Positions 23,674-34,100 are shown, counted from the first letter of the stretch. The stretch is 64,000 nt of DNA from Anolis sagrei (GCF_037176765.1 NC_090023.1:106213866-106277865); one strand, 5' to 3'. The notes: generated by a model from the letters alone, not told the origin. Program-made: numbers and translations.

Positions 23674-26600
23674 TGTATCCCACTATATCCCTCTAAAAAC
23701 GAAACTGAAAGATACTAACAGAAAAAGTAAAAGAATATACAGTTTAAAATCCAGATAACATACAAACATTAAAATAGAATTAAACATCCAAACTATTAAA
23801 ATGAACCATTAGAACCTATTATAAAGCTATTCACATAGCTCCACAGCACCCTCTGGCTCTTAAAACTTTCTTGTTTTAAAGCCTATCTGAATAAATATAT
23901 TTTTGCCTGGCACTGGATGGAGAGCAGGGAGGGGCCCATTCTGGCTTCCCTGGGAAGAAGGGAGTTCCAGAATTTACTCCCCACTTTCTAGTTTTAGGCT
24001 TAGTCTTTTGACATATTAGCAGAGTCATGTCACTTTCCTCCAGTCTGGTAATCAAAATAATTACATTTCATTTTATATAACAGAGTAGAATAAACTGAAT
24101 TCAAACTATTATGATGATAATGTGCATTTGTCTTATCAATGCTCATTAAAGAGCAACAGAAAGGAATAGAAAACCAATGTGGGAAGCACAACTACCAATA
24201 TTTTTTTAAGAACAGCAATGAATAACTCAGTACTTTTCAAATCCAGTAATGAATAAACAGATGGTTTGTAATATACCCTCAGCACATATCCTACCCAAAA
24301 AACCCTGCATGGCTAAGATCACAAATTCCAAATAAAAAACAGCACCCATCTCAAACTTTTGTGGCTTACACTGGGTCTCGAATATTATGGTACCTTAAGA
24401 CTGACCCAGCTATGGAACTCCCTCCCCAGGGATATTAGATCGGACCCCTCCCCTCCCTCTTTGAGCAAGTTTTGAGAATGCAGCGGAATAGATAACACGG
24501 AACTATGAATGATGAACATGGAATGGCCAGACGATGTTACTGGAAAACATTTTTAACAGGATGACACCGATAACTATAACTATATGCTTTGACGGTTTTA
24601 ATATGTTTTATACTGTAATGTTGATTGTTTTTAATGGCACTTTTATGAATGCCTGACATCAAATTGTGCCAATCTGTAACCTGCCTAGAGTCACCATATG
24701 GCTGAGAAAGGCAGACTATAAATATCGTAAATAAATAAATAAATATTTATTAGGCTTATTCAATCAGGGCAAACTGCTATCCGTTCCGATGTCCTGAATT
24801 TCGGTGGGGCTCTTGACTAGTTTTTCAGTCCAGGAAGCCAAAAGATTTGTTTTTTATACTGCTCATTGGGGTGGGGGGGGGGGGAGACTTCTCAGACTCC
24901 CCTTCCCATCATTTTAGGCATCATTTGTCCTTATATCCTTCATTAAGATCTGGATTTCTTAAAGCTGTTTCTACTGTAGAGGAGGCAGGCGCTGCAGGAA
25001 TGTGCAGTGCTCTCCTCTTGCAGCATGCAGCTTTCCAAGGCATTTTAAGGAGGCTTCTCGACTTCCCAGGAAAGGAAGAGTGATCGACCTGGAGCTATCT
25101 TACCCTGGGCTTACTTTTTAAAAGGCATCTCTTTTCACTTAATTTGTAAGCCCTGGAGTGGTGTCTTTTTCCTCCTTGTGCTTTTCCTTCTAGCGGCTGC
25201 CTCCTTCTAGCACTCCACTTGCAACCCAAGGTTTTTGACAGCCACTGTTTTGTAGCAGAAAAAAAAGAGAAAAAAACAGAAGGAAGGAAGGAGGGAGGGA
25301 GGGAGGGAGAGAGAGAGAGAGAGAAAGAAAGAAGGCTTCACCTTGCCATTACAGCCATCCAAACAAGGTGGACCAGCCACTTTCTGTACAAGAGACTCAA
25401 AACGGTTTACAGTAAAACCAAATGAAACACAATTTAAAATATTGTAATACAAATTTAAATGTAAGGCACCATAAAACATAGCCTAAAATGTATTAATTTA
25501 TATATAAATTTAGAAAACAGATAAAAGCATTAGATCCCAAGGGCTTTAACAAAAGCTTTATTTTTTTCTTGGCACTGAAATGAAGCCAAACTTGGGGCCA
25601 ACCAAGACGCTAAAGGGAGGGCATTCTGCAGTCAGGATGTGGCAGAAAAACTTTTGTGGTGTCCTGTTGGACTATTGGCCCTGTTTTCCCATTGATTGGG
25701 AAACGTGAACATATTATCTCAAAAACAACTGATGTACACAGGTAAAAAAAAGTCAAGGTCTGCAGAGAAGTAGAAGTGGATAGAATTTGCAGCAGCAGAA
25801 ACATTTGTGTTTTTTTCCATTTGGATGCCACATAAGAAATATTATGGACTATGATGAAATGGAAATGGTGTCCCAGACAAAAGGAAAACTGTGATTTAAT
25901 CAGAACATCTCTCTATATTTAGTTGTGTACATTGGTAACTCTATCAAAGCCTTTGAATAGTAAATGTGAAATAACTTTTTAACATAAAGAAAACATTCTT
26001 GCATTTGTTTGCTTTATTTTGACACCTCATTCCAGCTCCTGCTGCAGTTAAGGCAGAGGTTTCAGTCAAAGAAGATAAGGCCAAGGAGTTTTTGAGAAGC
26101 CTGAAACGCCAGAAGCGCCAGTTGTGGGATCGAAGTCAGGCCGATGTTCAGCAGTGGTACCAGCAGTTCCTCTACTTGGGCTTTGATGAAGCTGTAAGTA
26201 GCAAAGTCTGTCCAAATATTTTAAAATGTAGTCCATTGATGAGAAGTATTAAAGAAATCCCTCTGGAAGAGTGATATGGCCAGTTTAGATTTAATACTAA
26301 AATAAAAATAAATTAACATTAAATTTCATTTTCCTGCAAAACTCATGAAGTGTATAAGCTGTGGACACATGCTCAAAAGTGCTCAATTTGAGCTCTGAAT
26401 TCATTCAACAGTGCTCCAAATCTTGTCTGATCTTGGATATTGAGCAGGGTCAGCCTTGGTTAGTACCTGGATGGGAGACTGCTAATGAATATTAGGGGCT
26501 GTAGGCTACATTTCAGAGGAAGAAAGTGGCGGAACTACTTTTGAGCATTTAGTGCCTGAAAAAAGCCTATGAAATTCATGGGGTTGCTCTAAGTCCTGAA

Positions 26601-28352
26601 ATGATTGTCTTTGGCTTTTTCCAGGAGAATGCTCAGACATGAAAACTATAAGCCTCCTTTAAAAATACAACAAAAATAATGTAACATGATTTTTGTTCCT
26701 GGGTTATAAATGTCATTTCCTAATTGGTTCTAGCATAAAAACACGGGGAAAATATATTAAACAGCAAAAACTTATGGGTTGTTGTAGGTTTTCTGGGCTA
26801 TATGGCCATATTCTAGAGGCATTTTCTCCTGACGTTTCGCCTGCATCTATGGCAAGCATCCTCAGAGGTAGTGAGGTCTGTTGGAAGTAGGAAAATGGGT
26901 TTATATATCTGTGGAAAGACCAGGGTGGGACAAAGGACCTTTATCTGCTGGAGCTAGGTGTGAATGTTTCAACTGACCACCTTGACACCTAACCTGACAC
27001 CTAACATTCACACCTAGCTCCAGCAGATAAAAGTCCTTTGTCCAGCTCTCACCTCCATAGGTGACTATGGGGAAGGATTGTATACTCTCACCCAATCTAT
27101 TCAACTTGTATGCATAACACATCATGCGATGTGCAGGGCTTGATGAATGCAAGGCTGGGGTTAAATTGCTGGAAGAAACATTAACAACCTTAGATATGCA
27201 GATGATACCACTTTGATGACTGAAAGTGAGGAGGAGCGGAGAAGCCTTCAAAGCAAGATGAAGGAAGAAAGTGCAAAAGCTGGGTTGCAGCTAAACATAA
27301 AAAAAAAATCAAGATTATGGCAACAAGAATGATTGATAACTGGGAAATAGAGGGAGAAAACGTGGAGGCAGTGACAGACTTTGTATGTAATAGTTAGAGA
27401 CATTCCTAGTTCCTGCTGAACAAGTATCCTCCTGAATAGTTGTTAAACTTGCAAGTGCTGTACCTCCCGCTCCTTTATGTGTGTCAAAAATAACTGACTA
27501 AAGGGAAGCTTGTATCCCACAATCAGGAACACTGTTTCTCTAGTACTCCTATGACACATAAGGTGGCTCTCCTGGATTTGTTGAAATCAGATTCATGACG
27601 GCTAAGCCACTTCAGACCTGTTCTTTCCCTCCCTTTCAGGGTGCACTTATTGACTATAAATTTAGGCACAGGGCAGTAGTTTTCAAAAATGCTTACTGTC
27701 AAAGGAGCATAAGATACACACAAAAAAGAGCTTGAATCTTAATTCTGAAGAGTGTTAAAAGTAATAGAATACAAATCCCCAAAACAAAAAGAAATTGAAC
27801 TTTTGAGCCAGGCTGGATGCTTCTCTGTCACTGTGGTGGAGATGGAATATCTTTCCGCTTTGGTGGAACTTTGCACCTCTGGAATATTTGCTGAACCAGG
27901 ATGATTATATTTGTTTGTACCCTGGTTCTACTCTATTCCCTCAGGTTCTACTCTTTTCTACTCTATTCCATCAGTCAAAATCCAAGTTGATTTTGTTTAT
28001 TGCCAAATAATATTATACCATATTTTCTTTTGAAATGCTGCACACGTAAAATTTGATTTAGATTCATAGAAGAGTGAAGAACCTTCAAATGTGTTTCTGT
28101 TTTTGAAGTTTTAAATTTTACCTTTAAGCAATTTTTAAAGGGCTTCAGCTTTTAAGTCAACAGCTTCTATTTTCTGTCCTTTATATACAGAAATTTGAAG
28201 ATGATGTCTCATACTGGTCTAACTTAGGTCGCAGTGGCCATGAATATTATGGTGGATACTACCACCATCATTATGATGAAGATGCACCCATCGGCCCTCG
28301 AAATCCCCACAGCTTCAGGCATGGAGCAAGTGTCAACTATGATGATTATTAA
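15750..28352 (+). CDS. ECRG4: ECRG4 (augurin precursor), five coding exons
   Basis: Secreted prohormone-like protein, known in mammals as esophageal cancer-related gene 4 or C2orf40. It is tethered at the cell surface and cut to release augurin-type peptides. Coding exons are 15750-15813, 20655-20744, 22307-22354, 26036-26193 and 28191-28352. All have GT-AG borders and matching phases (1,1,1,0). The product is 173 aa with exon 2, or 143 aa without it; human is 148. Residues 1-22 form a hydrophobic signal peptide with a Leu run. Residues 91-95 (KRQKR) are the conserved dibasic processing site. The following [40 protein letters not shown] blocks match the family C-terminus to the last residue. 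The start has A at -3 and lies directly before the signal peptide. An in-frame upstream ATG at 15570 exists but is less likely. The 90-nt second exon has no counterpart I know in mammals. Confidence in gene identity is very high; use of exon 2 is uncertain. Confidence 0.96.
16040..17690. repeat. 1.65-kb polypurine tract, (GGAA)n-based, ECRG4 intron 1
   Basis: Nearly all purine on the + strand: GGAAGGAA units mixed with ACAGGAAG, GAGAGA and AAGAAAGA. Longer blocks recur: 'aggaaggacagacagaaagg' near 16140, 16425, 16632 and 16900, and 'agtatagaaggatggatgg' near 17198 and 17508. All frames lack stops, giving open frames above 500 codons that are artefacts. Confidence 0.95.
17691..18339. other. 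ECRG4 intron 1, possible old DNA-transposon relic
   Basis: Phrases such as 'gagtatccacaaatttgag' and 'cctccctgtactatag' resemble a widespread amniote DNA-transposon relic. Weak call. Confidence 0.3.
18340..18480. mobile_element. Palindromic MITE fragment
   Basis: Contains 'ctgtagaattaatgtagttt' and 'ccaaactacaactcccata', matching the family at 12445-12685. Confidence 0.6.
18781..19109 (-). mobile_element. Sauria-type SINE with BovB-like tail
   Basis: Minus-strand head GGAGCCCCCGGTGACACAGT; tail (reversed) 'gttgtgtccgactctgg'. A 14-bp target duplication, TTTCCAAAAGGTTA, lies at 18767-18780 and 19110-19123. Its tRNA-like head is shared with the SINE at 11612, but the body and tail differ. Confidence 0.88.
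19124..19670. other. ECRG4 intron 1, nothing recognised
   Basis: No repeat family or coding signal assigned. Confidence 0.4.
19672..19968 (+). mobile_element. Sauria-type SINE with BovB-like tail
   Basis: Head 'aggcgcagtgggttaaactg', body 'ccccagcttcttccaaac', tail 'agaatcggactcgactagac' and 'ttaatgttaagggaaaacct'. The tail resembles the BovB 3' end. Confidence 0.85.
20485..20580 (-). mobile_element. Penelope-like repeat end, copy 1
   Basis: Same family as 26772-27046 and 54619-54725; reversed 'gggctgtatggccatgttct' and 'ggcatcctcagaggtt'. It ends about 75 bp upstream of the candidate ECRG4 exon 2. Confidence 0.5.
20655..20744 (+). CDS. ECRG4: ECRG4 candidate extra exon 2, in-frame 90-nt cassette
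   Basis: A pyrimidine-rich tract and CTAG acceptor precede it and a GTAAGT donor follows. It is 90 nt long, phase 1 on both sides, with no stop. It adds 30 residues between signal peptide and conserved core; the segment includes [14 protein letters not shown] and [14 protein letters not shown] and is Ser/Pro/Asn-rich. Including or skipping it both keep frame. I know of no mammalian equivalent, so it may be a reptile-specific or alternatively spliced exon. Confidence 0.65.
20868..21125 (-). mobile_element. Sauria-type SINE, 5'-truncated
   Basis: Reversed tail 'ccttgacattaagtttagtc', body with 'acatttgcatgtttttgaac'; the tRNA head is missing. Confidence 0.8.
21290..21988 (+). mobile_element. 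L2-type LINE, C-terminal polymerase fragment
   Basis: Translation includes [27 protein letters not shown] and [12 protein letters not shown], the conserved end of L2/CR1-group ORF2, then a LINE tail near 21955-21985. An open frame of 117 codons is part of this element, not a host gene. Confidence 0.85.
22307..22354 (+). CDS. ECRG4: ECRG4 coding exon 3
   Basis: 48 nt, acceptor CTTTAG, donor GTAAGC, phase 1 to 1. Encodes [15 protein letters not shown], matching human [14 protein letters not shown]. Confidence 0.93.
22360..23060. other. ECRG4 intron 3, mostly unassigned
   Basis: Contains a (GT)n run near 22859-22872 and nothing else recognised. Confidence 0.35.
23066..23132 (+). mobile_element. 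LINE 3' tail with (AAAT)n
   Basis: The 'ggagtcccctttggggttga' to 'gggatataaatatgg' block plus AAAT repeats. Confidence 0.65.
23396..23545. mobile_element. Penelope-like repeat, head-to-head inverted fragments
   Basis: The left half is antisense ('gtcaaaggctttcacagcca', 'aggccatgttctagcagcat'). The right half is sense ('cagatgcaagtgaaacatca', 'gttagaacacggccatagag'). They meet near 23460. Confidence 0.5.
23552..23676. repeat. Two (ATT)n microsatellites
   Basis: ATT runs at about 23552-23602 and 23642-23673. Confidence 0.95.
23677..24020 (-). mobile_element. LINE/SINE tail relic
   Basis: 'tgtatcccactatatccctc' and 'ggaagaagggagttccagaa' suggest a reversed L2-type 3' region, strongly diverged. 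Confidence 0.4.
24395..24752 (+). mobile_element. L2-type LINE 3' end
   Basis: 'gctatggaactccctcccca gggatatt' (coding end), then 'ctgcctagagtcaccatatg' and AAAT repeats. Confidence 0.65.
25282..25333. repeat. (GGGA)n/(GA)n simple repeat
   Basis: GGAAGG then GGGA and GA units. Confidence 0.85.
26036..26193 (+). CDS. ECRG4: ECRG4 coding exon 4 (processing site)
   Basis: 158 nt, acceptor TTCCAG, donor GTAAGT, ends in phase 0. Holds the Lys/Glu-rich linker, the KRQKR cleavage site and the start of the augurin peptide ([19 protein letters not shown]). Confidence 0.96.
26410..26620 (+). mobile_element. 5S rRNA-derived SINE
   Basis: 26416-26510 matches the 3' two-thirds of 5S rRNA: 'tcttgtctgatcttgg', 'gagcagggtcagccttggtt' and 'tggatgggagactgc' to 'gctgtaggct'. 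A SINE body follows, with 'cctatgaaattcatggggtt'. Diverged, so old. Confidence 0.8.
26677..26760 (+). mobile_element. Fragment related to the MITE at 44098-44361
   Basis: 'atgtaacatgatttttgttc' and 'aaatgtcatttcctaattgg' match the reversed right end of the element at 44098-44361. Confidence 0.55.
26772..27046 (-). mobile_element. Penelope-like repeat with inverted junction
   Basis: 26772-26985 is the repeat in antisense. 27003-27044 then repeats 26928-26970 in reverse ('cacacctagctccagcagat'), making a 41-bp inverted repeat. The core on the minus strand at 26834-26865 is hammerhead-like. Confidence 0.55.
27050..27395 (+). mobile_element. BovB (RTE) LINE, reverse transcriptase fragment
   Basis: Frames encode [12 protein letters not shown], then [18 protein letters not shown] and [14 protein letters not shown], the BovB palm domain with catalytic YADD. 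Truncated at both ends. Confidence 0.85.
27400..28190. other. ECRG4 intron 4 end, nothing recognised
   Basis: Unique-looking, no repeat assigned. Confidence 0.35.
28191..28352 (+). CDS. ECRG4: ECRG4 terminal coding exon 5
   Basis: Acceptor ATACAG. Encodes 53 residues from KFEDDVSYW to [12 protein letters not shown], then TAA at 28350-28352. The Tyr/His-rich stretch and final YDDY are family hallmarks. Confidence 0.96.
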   Translation, partial: KFEDDVSYWSNLGRSGHEYYGGYYHHHYDEDAPIGPRNPHSFRHGASVNYDDY

Positions 28353-28479
28353 TCTTTTCTACTTTGTATAAGGTGAAGAGGAAGATTGATAACTCCTATA
28401 TACCTTTACTCCACTCTTTATGTTACGTTATGAAAAGTTTTTTATATTCTTCGAGTAGCATGGAATGTACAAGTGTTAG

Positions 28480-28485
28480 AATAAA
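28480..28485 (+). terminator. ECRG4: ECRG4 polyadenylation signal
   Basis: Canonical AATAAA 128 bases after the stop, followed downstream by a G-run at about 28519-28533. It implies a short 3' UTR. Confidence 0.75.
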
Positions 28486-28669
28486 AGCTTTCTGATAAAC
28501 TATTTCACTAAATTACTGGGGGGGGGGGGGGGGAGAGCTGAATGTAATAATGTTTTGGATGAAAGACAATTCTAGATGTTTGTCTTTGTACAGTCAACAG
28601 CCTTGTGATAGTCTCTTGCTATGACAGCCTCTTGTTTGCAAAACAAAAACATATTTTTGACCTGCATAA

Positions 28670-28812
28670 ATAGGAGTTTAGTGTCTAGATCCAGGGAAGT
28701 CATGCTACCCCTCTATTCTTCCTTGGTCAGACCACATCTGGAATATTGTGTCCAATTCTGGGCACTACAATTGAAGAGAGATGTTGCCAAGCTGGAATGC
28801 ACAACAAAAACC
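28670..28812 (+). mobile_element. CR1 LINE coding fragment
   Basis: Translation [26 protein letters not shown] matches the C-terminal part of CR1 ORF2. It lies just downstream of the ECRG4 poly(A) site. Confidence 0.85.
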
Positions 28813-28834
28813 ATTTTTCCCTTGGTGACTTGAT

Positions 28835-28960
28835 ATTTAGGCTTGTTCCTGGAGTTATTTGGGGTGCTGATTCAGAAAATTGCATTGGATAGACCACATC
28901 AGCTCTAGGTTCTAAGATATGGTTATCATGATTTTCTATGGGTGACTGGTCGATGGCAGG
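28835..28960 (+). repeat. Unclassified repeat, copy 1
   Basis: 'tgttcctggagttatttggg', 'cagaaaattgcattggatag' and 'gatatggttatcatgatttt' match, in reverse, the segment at 45010-45150. Confidence 0.6.
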
Positions 28961-29235
28961 GGGGCTATTTCTGGAATCAGCAGGTCACATATATTCAGAA
29001 ACAGGTCTAACATTGAGGCATTAACATGTGTGTTGACTAGTGTAATATATGAAATATGTGCTTACTAATTGTAAAGTGGCATGGAGACCTGTAATGTCAT
29101 TTATTACAATCTGAGCCAGCAGGGAGGCCTCGGTTCATTTATGCATGACCGTTATAGAATATTAGAACCAACAGTACAGTTTGGCAGATACAAAAATGCT
29201 TTTCAGGGGCAATCGCCCCTTTGTGTGTGTGTGTG

Positions 29236-29486
29236 TGTCAGGAGCGATGAGAAACTGCAAATCGTTTCTGGTGTAAGAGAATTGGCTGTCTGCAAGGACG
29301 TTGCCCAGGGGATGCCCAGATGTTCTGATGTTTTACCATCCTTATAGGAAGCTTCGCTCATATGTCCTCACATGGGGAGCTGGAGCTGACAGAGCTCATC
29401 CACCCTCCCTGGATTTGAATCTCCTACCTGTCAGTTTTTAGTCCTGCTGGCACAAGGGTTTAACCTATTGCGCCGCCTGGGGCACC
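29236..29486 (-). mobile_element. tRNA-derived squamate SINE
   Basis: Reversed 'gtcaggagcgatgagaaact' to 'cgccgcctggggcacc', the family of 11612-11863. A (TG)n run sits where its A tail would be. Confidence 0.85.
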
Positions 29487-29494
29487 CTATAAGC

Positions 29495-29628
29495 CAGTGT
29501 TTCTCAACCTGTGGTCCCCAGATGGTTTGGTCTCCAACTCCCAGAAATTTGAACAGCTAATATACTGACTGGGATTTCTGGGAGGTGCAGGCCAAAACAT
29601 CTGGAGACCCACAGGTTGAGAATCACTG
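29495..29628. mobile_element. hAT-type palindromic MITE
   Basis: CAGTGTTTCTCAACCTGTGG at the left, GGTTGAGAATCACTG at the right. Both flanks contain TAAGCC, a blurred 8-bp target duplication. Confidence 0.8.
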
Positions 29629-29949
29629 CTAAGCCAATTTGCAGCACTGACATCCTAGTCACAACAGTTCTTTCCGATGTTGCTGAGAAAGAGAGAGAGA
29701 GAGTGAGTTGTGTGGAAAGTGTCTACAATGCAGTTGTTTCTGTATGATTTACTTCAAATGTTATTGATAAAGACATACAAAACTATCTGGAGAGCTGCCA
29801 TAACTCTGCAGTAGGTCAAACACATAGCACATATTTTTCTGCAGCATACTGTAAGTCTTCTGCATCATAAAAGACAAGAAGAGAGCACTTTGACAAACAG
29901 CCTCACAACTGCAGCAATTCCATTCAGACTTCTTTACTATGAAAATATA

Positions 29950-31064
29950 AAGCTGTTAATAAGTTTATTTAGTGTGGCCAGAACATTTCTCACTAATGCA
30001 AATACATCAGGGAGACACTGTTTTTGTAGGAGTCTTGCACCACTGTAATTAAATTAGGTCACTAAGAGTGAATGGTAGAAAAGTGTCAATTACTACTGTA
30101 AACAACAATACAGGTTTAGCAGTAAGGAAAATGTAAGCAGTAAGGTATTATATTCAGCTTAAGTACATGACTAACAGCTTCATATAAATCCAAGGGAGTA
30201 CCTTTAAGAGGATTGGGTTCAGTGGCACATATTAAAACTTCACTCAATATTGGTTACGAAAGCAAGTGTCAAAAGTTTGGCATTACTTTTCTTAGACTTT
30301 TATATAAATATATCAATAAGTTTTATAGACCTTTACATCAATAGGTCAAAGGCATGCTCCACCACAAATATCATAGAATTTTCACTTACTGAAATCTGTA
30401 AGTTTCAATATTTTATTAAAATAGCATATTCATCCACTGGTAACCAATAATACACCATTTTGCCCCAGAGTCTGCACAACACAGTAGTGATTTAAAATAG
30501 CATTTATCCATGAGAGTCAGTGGAAATATTTTCAAATTCAAGTGTGCAACTATAACTAAACACCTGAAAAACAAACAGATTTCAAAAGAATACATAAAGC
30601 TCTCATACAGAGTTTTTATAATCCTATAATACTAAATGCCAGTGTTTGTCACCTTGACAATACTGCAAACTTTTTTTTACCTTTATGCATAGTATCTCTC
30701 ACTTATAGTACCCACTTTTATAAATAAATTGGCATTTCCCATCTTATCTGCAGCTTCACAAAGAAACCAGTAAATAAAACTGTCAAGGACAGTCACAACA
30801 AAATGATCTCACAGCAAGATATAAAACTTGAAGATACTAAAAAAGATGCTCCTATTTTACATAAAAAGACAGATTTAAAAAGTGCAAGGCAAAGGTTGCA
30901 GTTTTCTTATTTAGGCACATCCACTTCTTTAAAGCAAGCTTCAGAGTGAAATTCCAGTTTTCGCTTCTTCATGATACCTGTTTCTGAAGTCTTTTCCAAA
31001 AAAAGGACAATATTACATCTTCTCAAATGCAAGGTAAGGAGAGTTATTTCTTGTCCAAATGTTT
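29950..31064 (-). other. UXS1: UXS1 3' UTR and intergenic space, repeat-poor
   Basis: AT-rich and free of recognisable repeats, consistent with a long 3' UTR. Minus-strand AATAAA signals lie at 30412-30417 and 29964-29969; which is used cannot be told. The converging ECRG4 message ends near 28.5 kb, so no overlap is expected. Confidence 0.45.
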
Positions 31065-31196
31065 TTAGTTATGTCTGGTTCTTCCTTTTTTTATCCTGGC
31101 GGGTTTTGGTTTGGGAATATATTGATTATTTGCTTGATATTCAAGTTCTTTCCGAAAGTAATGGATTGCTTTATTTAAGCCTTCTTCCAAAGGAAC
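31065..31196 (-). CDS. UXS1: UXS1 terminal coding exon, residues 378-420
   Basis: 132 nt including TAA at 31065-31067; acceptor AAACAG. Encodes [20 protein letters not shown] and a basic tail ending GRTRHN. Confidence 0.96.
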   Translation of the reverse strand, partial: VPLEEGLNKAIHYFRKELEYQANNQYIPKPKPARIKKGRTRHN

Positions 31197-34100
31197 CTGT
31201 TTACAACGGGAGACAACAAAACCAAATAAGCTTTATCATTACTTTTCAAAAAAGTCGAGGTATAGAAATGGTTTTGGTGTTATCCACTTTTTTTCACAGG
31301 TGTTATAACAAAAATCACAGAACAGGTTATAGTCCATTTTTTTCAAAATATTGAGACGAATATCCTTTTCCCCTTCACTCAGAGGTGATTCTGTGAAAAT
31401 CTAAAGGCGCTGTGGGTTATCCTACCAAAAATGTACAGTTACATTAGGGAAAAGGTCCAAAGTGGAAAAAAATTACATACTTTGCTTTGATTCTGTCCCG
31501 TTTGTTTTTAAACCCTATAAGCTTTAGGAACATTATGACTTTTACCAGAGCTTGGAACTTCACTTTTGAAAAACAATGATCTTTTGTAATGTGGAAAATA
31601 TAATGATATGACTGTTTCCACACTTGTATCAGTCCTTTCATTTTTTATATTATTTATTTATTATTTATTTACGCTATTTCTGTCCCGCCCATATCAGCCC
31701 TAAGGCGACTCAGGGCGGCGTACAAAGTCGGCACAATTCAATGCCACATATAAATAAATATATTGATAAAAAGCAGAAAAAAGAAACATTACAATATATT
31801 TAAAACCATAAAAACAGTGAACAATAAAATTTTAAAAAAACCTGTCTTCTTGTTCAAATCCCCATCATCTTAACCGTTCCTGGGTCATTTTCCGATTCAA
31901 GTTTGTCTGGCTTTGCTGAGGTTCCGAATGCTTGCTCAAAGAGCCAAGCTTTCACTCTTTTTTGAAAGGTCAGGAGGGAGGGGGCCGATCTAATATCCCT
32001 AGGCAGGGAGTTCCACAGCTGAGGGGCCACCATAGAGAAGGCCCTGTTTCTCATCCCCACCAGATATGCTTGTGAAGCAGGCGGGATAGAGAGCAGGGCC
32101 TCCGACGACGATCTCAAGTTCCTGGTGGGTTCATAGAAAGAGATGCGTTCAGATAGATAAGCTGGGCCAGAACCGTTTAGGGCTTTATAGGTTAAAGCCA
32201 GCACTTTGAATTGTGCTCGGTAGCAAACTGGCAGCCAGTGGAGCTGACGCAGCAGCGGAGTTGTATGCTCCCTGAGCGCCGCTCCCGTTAGCAACCTGGC
32301 TGCTGCACGCTGGACCATTTGGAGCTTCCGAGCCATTTTCACTAATTTTGCCCTTGAAAACCTAGACCTGATTTTATCAATTTTTAAAAAATCTTGCTAC
32401 TCTACTCACTGTTACCATTATATAAGGTAAAGAAAAAGGTTTCCCCTTGACATTAAGTCTCGTCATGTCCGACTCTGGGGGGTGGTGTTCATCTTCATCT
32501 CTAAGCAGAAGAGTTGGCGTTGTCTGCAGACTCCTCCAAGGTCATGTGGCTGGCATGACTGCATGGAGTGCTGTTACCATCCCACCAAAGCAGTACCTAT
32601 TGATCTACTCACATTTGCATGTTTTTGAACTGCTAGGTTAGTAGAAGCTGGGGCTAACAGCAGGAGCTCACCCTGCTCCCTGGATTCGAACCACTGACCT
32701 TTTGGCCAGCACATTCAGCAGCTCAGCGGTTTAATCTGTTGCACCACCAGAGGCTCCAAATCATGAAGTATGAAACATTAAATTAAGAAAACTCACAAGG
32801 TTTCTGAGGTTCAAGAGGACACTGGTTTTGGGATAGGAGTTCAGCAGCTTAGCGGTTTAACCTGCTGTACCACCGGGGGCGAATTGTATAAGCAACACTA
32901 TTTTACTCTTTTATTTATGCCTCACCTTCTCTGCTCGCTGCCCCAAAGTTAGCTTTCAAGGTGGCTTGGAAAATCTTTTTTTAAAGCATGCATTGCTCAT
33001 GCCTTTACTGCAGCATCACTCCTGCCAGCCCCACTCCCATGCAGGGAGCAAAAACCTTGAATTCAGTCCAGTGGGGATTGGAGCCCGCCACTCTTCCCCA
33101 TCTCTTTTTCTTCTCTATTTCATTTCTTTCTCTCTACTTTTTAAAATAAAAGCCCTGTGCATTGCACTTGGGGGTTTTGTAAACATATCAGTGCTCTCTG
33201 GGAAGTTTCCCAGAAACGCTAATGACATTTCCCTCCAAGATTACCCAGAGCTATAGTGCAATCGTGGTCAAATATACAACTCTGGAGTACTTCTTGCCAA
33301 TAAATCTCAATGCTCTAGGAGGCATCATGTAATTAGCATTTCTGAGGCTTCCCAGAAAGTGCTATTAGCCTTACAAAGATGGAGTGTAATCTGGAGTATA
33401 TGTAAAAAAATGGAAGGGAGTTTGGGAGGAAGGGAGACTTTAGGGGAAAATATAAGGGCAGTTTTAGAATGGGCTGAAGTATGGATATATGAGGAAGAGG
33501 TGTTACCTGGCAAGGGAAACAGCCTCACTTTCATTCCTCCCTAAAGTACAAATAATGCTGTTGCCTGGTGCGTAGTACTTCCCAGGCTTCTTAAATTGGA
33601 ATTAGCCCCCTACTCTATCTCATAATGTGTTTGTGTTGTTTGGACCAAATCCATCAGAACACATTTTACAGGAATCAGAAAATACCCAGTGAGAATATGC
33701 ATTCTTTTGCTATAAAATGCAATTTTCCAAGCCTTGCACCAAAGTGATTTGATCCATTTTGAAAGTTTCAACCTGTACACCACATTTTAGTTAACAATGT
33801 GCTGCCATTTTAGCTCATTTCTCTTTTTTAAAAAATTATTTGGTACCTTTTGTAAACAAACCACATTTGGAAAAATGACATACACTCAATTCTATTCACC
33901 TTGAATTTCCACTCAACAAAACTATACTGAACTTACGCTCCCTGCATGGGAGTGGGGCTGGCAGGAGTGATGCTGCAGTAAAGGCATGAGCAATGAGCAA
34001 AAAAGGAAACAGCAAATAGTAACACAACCTGGTGAAAGCCTATGGACTATGCTACTACTACTACTACTACAAAAAAAAAAGATATTGCAAGGCAAGGTCT

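Noticed and set aside
26416-26510. 5S rRNA gene
   Set aside because: Only the 3' two-thirds is present, diverged, and continuous with a SINE body.
31854-32342. 162-codon minus-strand frame as a host gene
   Set aside because: Its sequence is the C-terminus of an L2-type LINE polymerase, with a LINE tail next to it.
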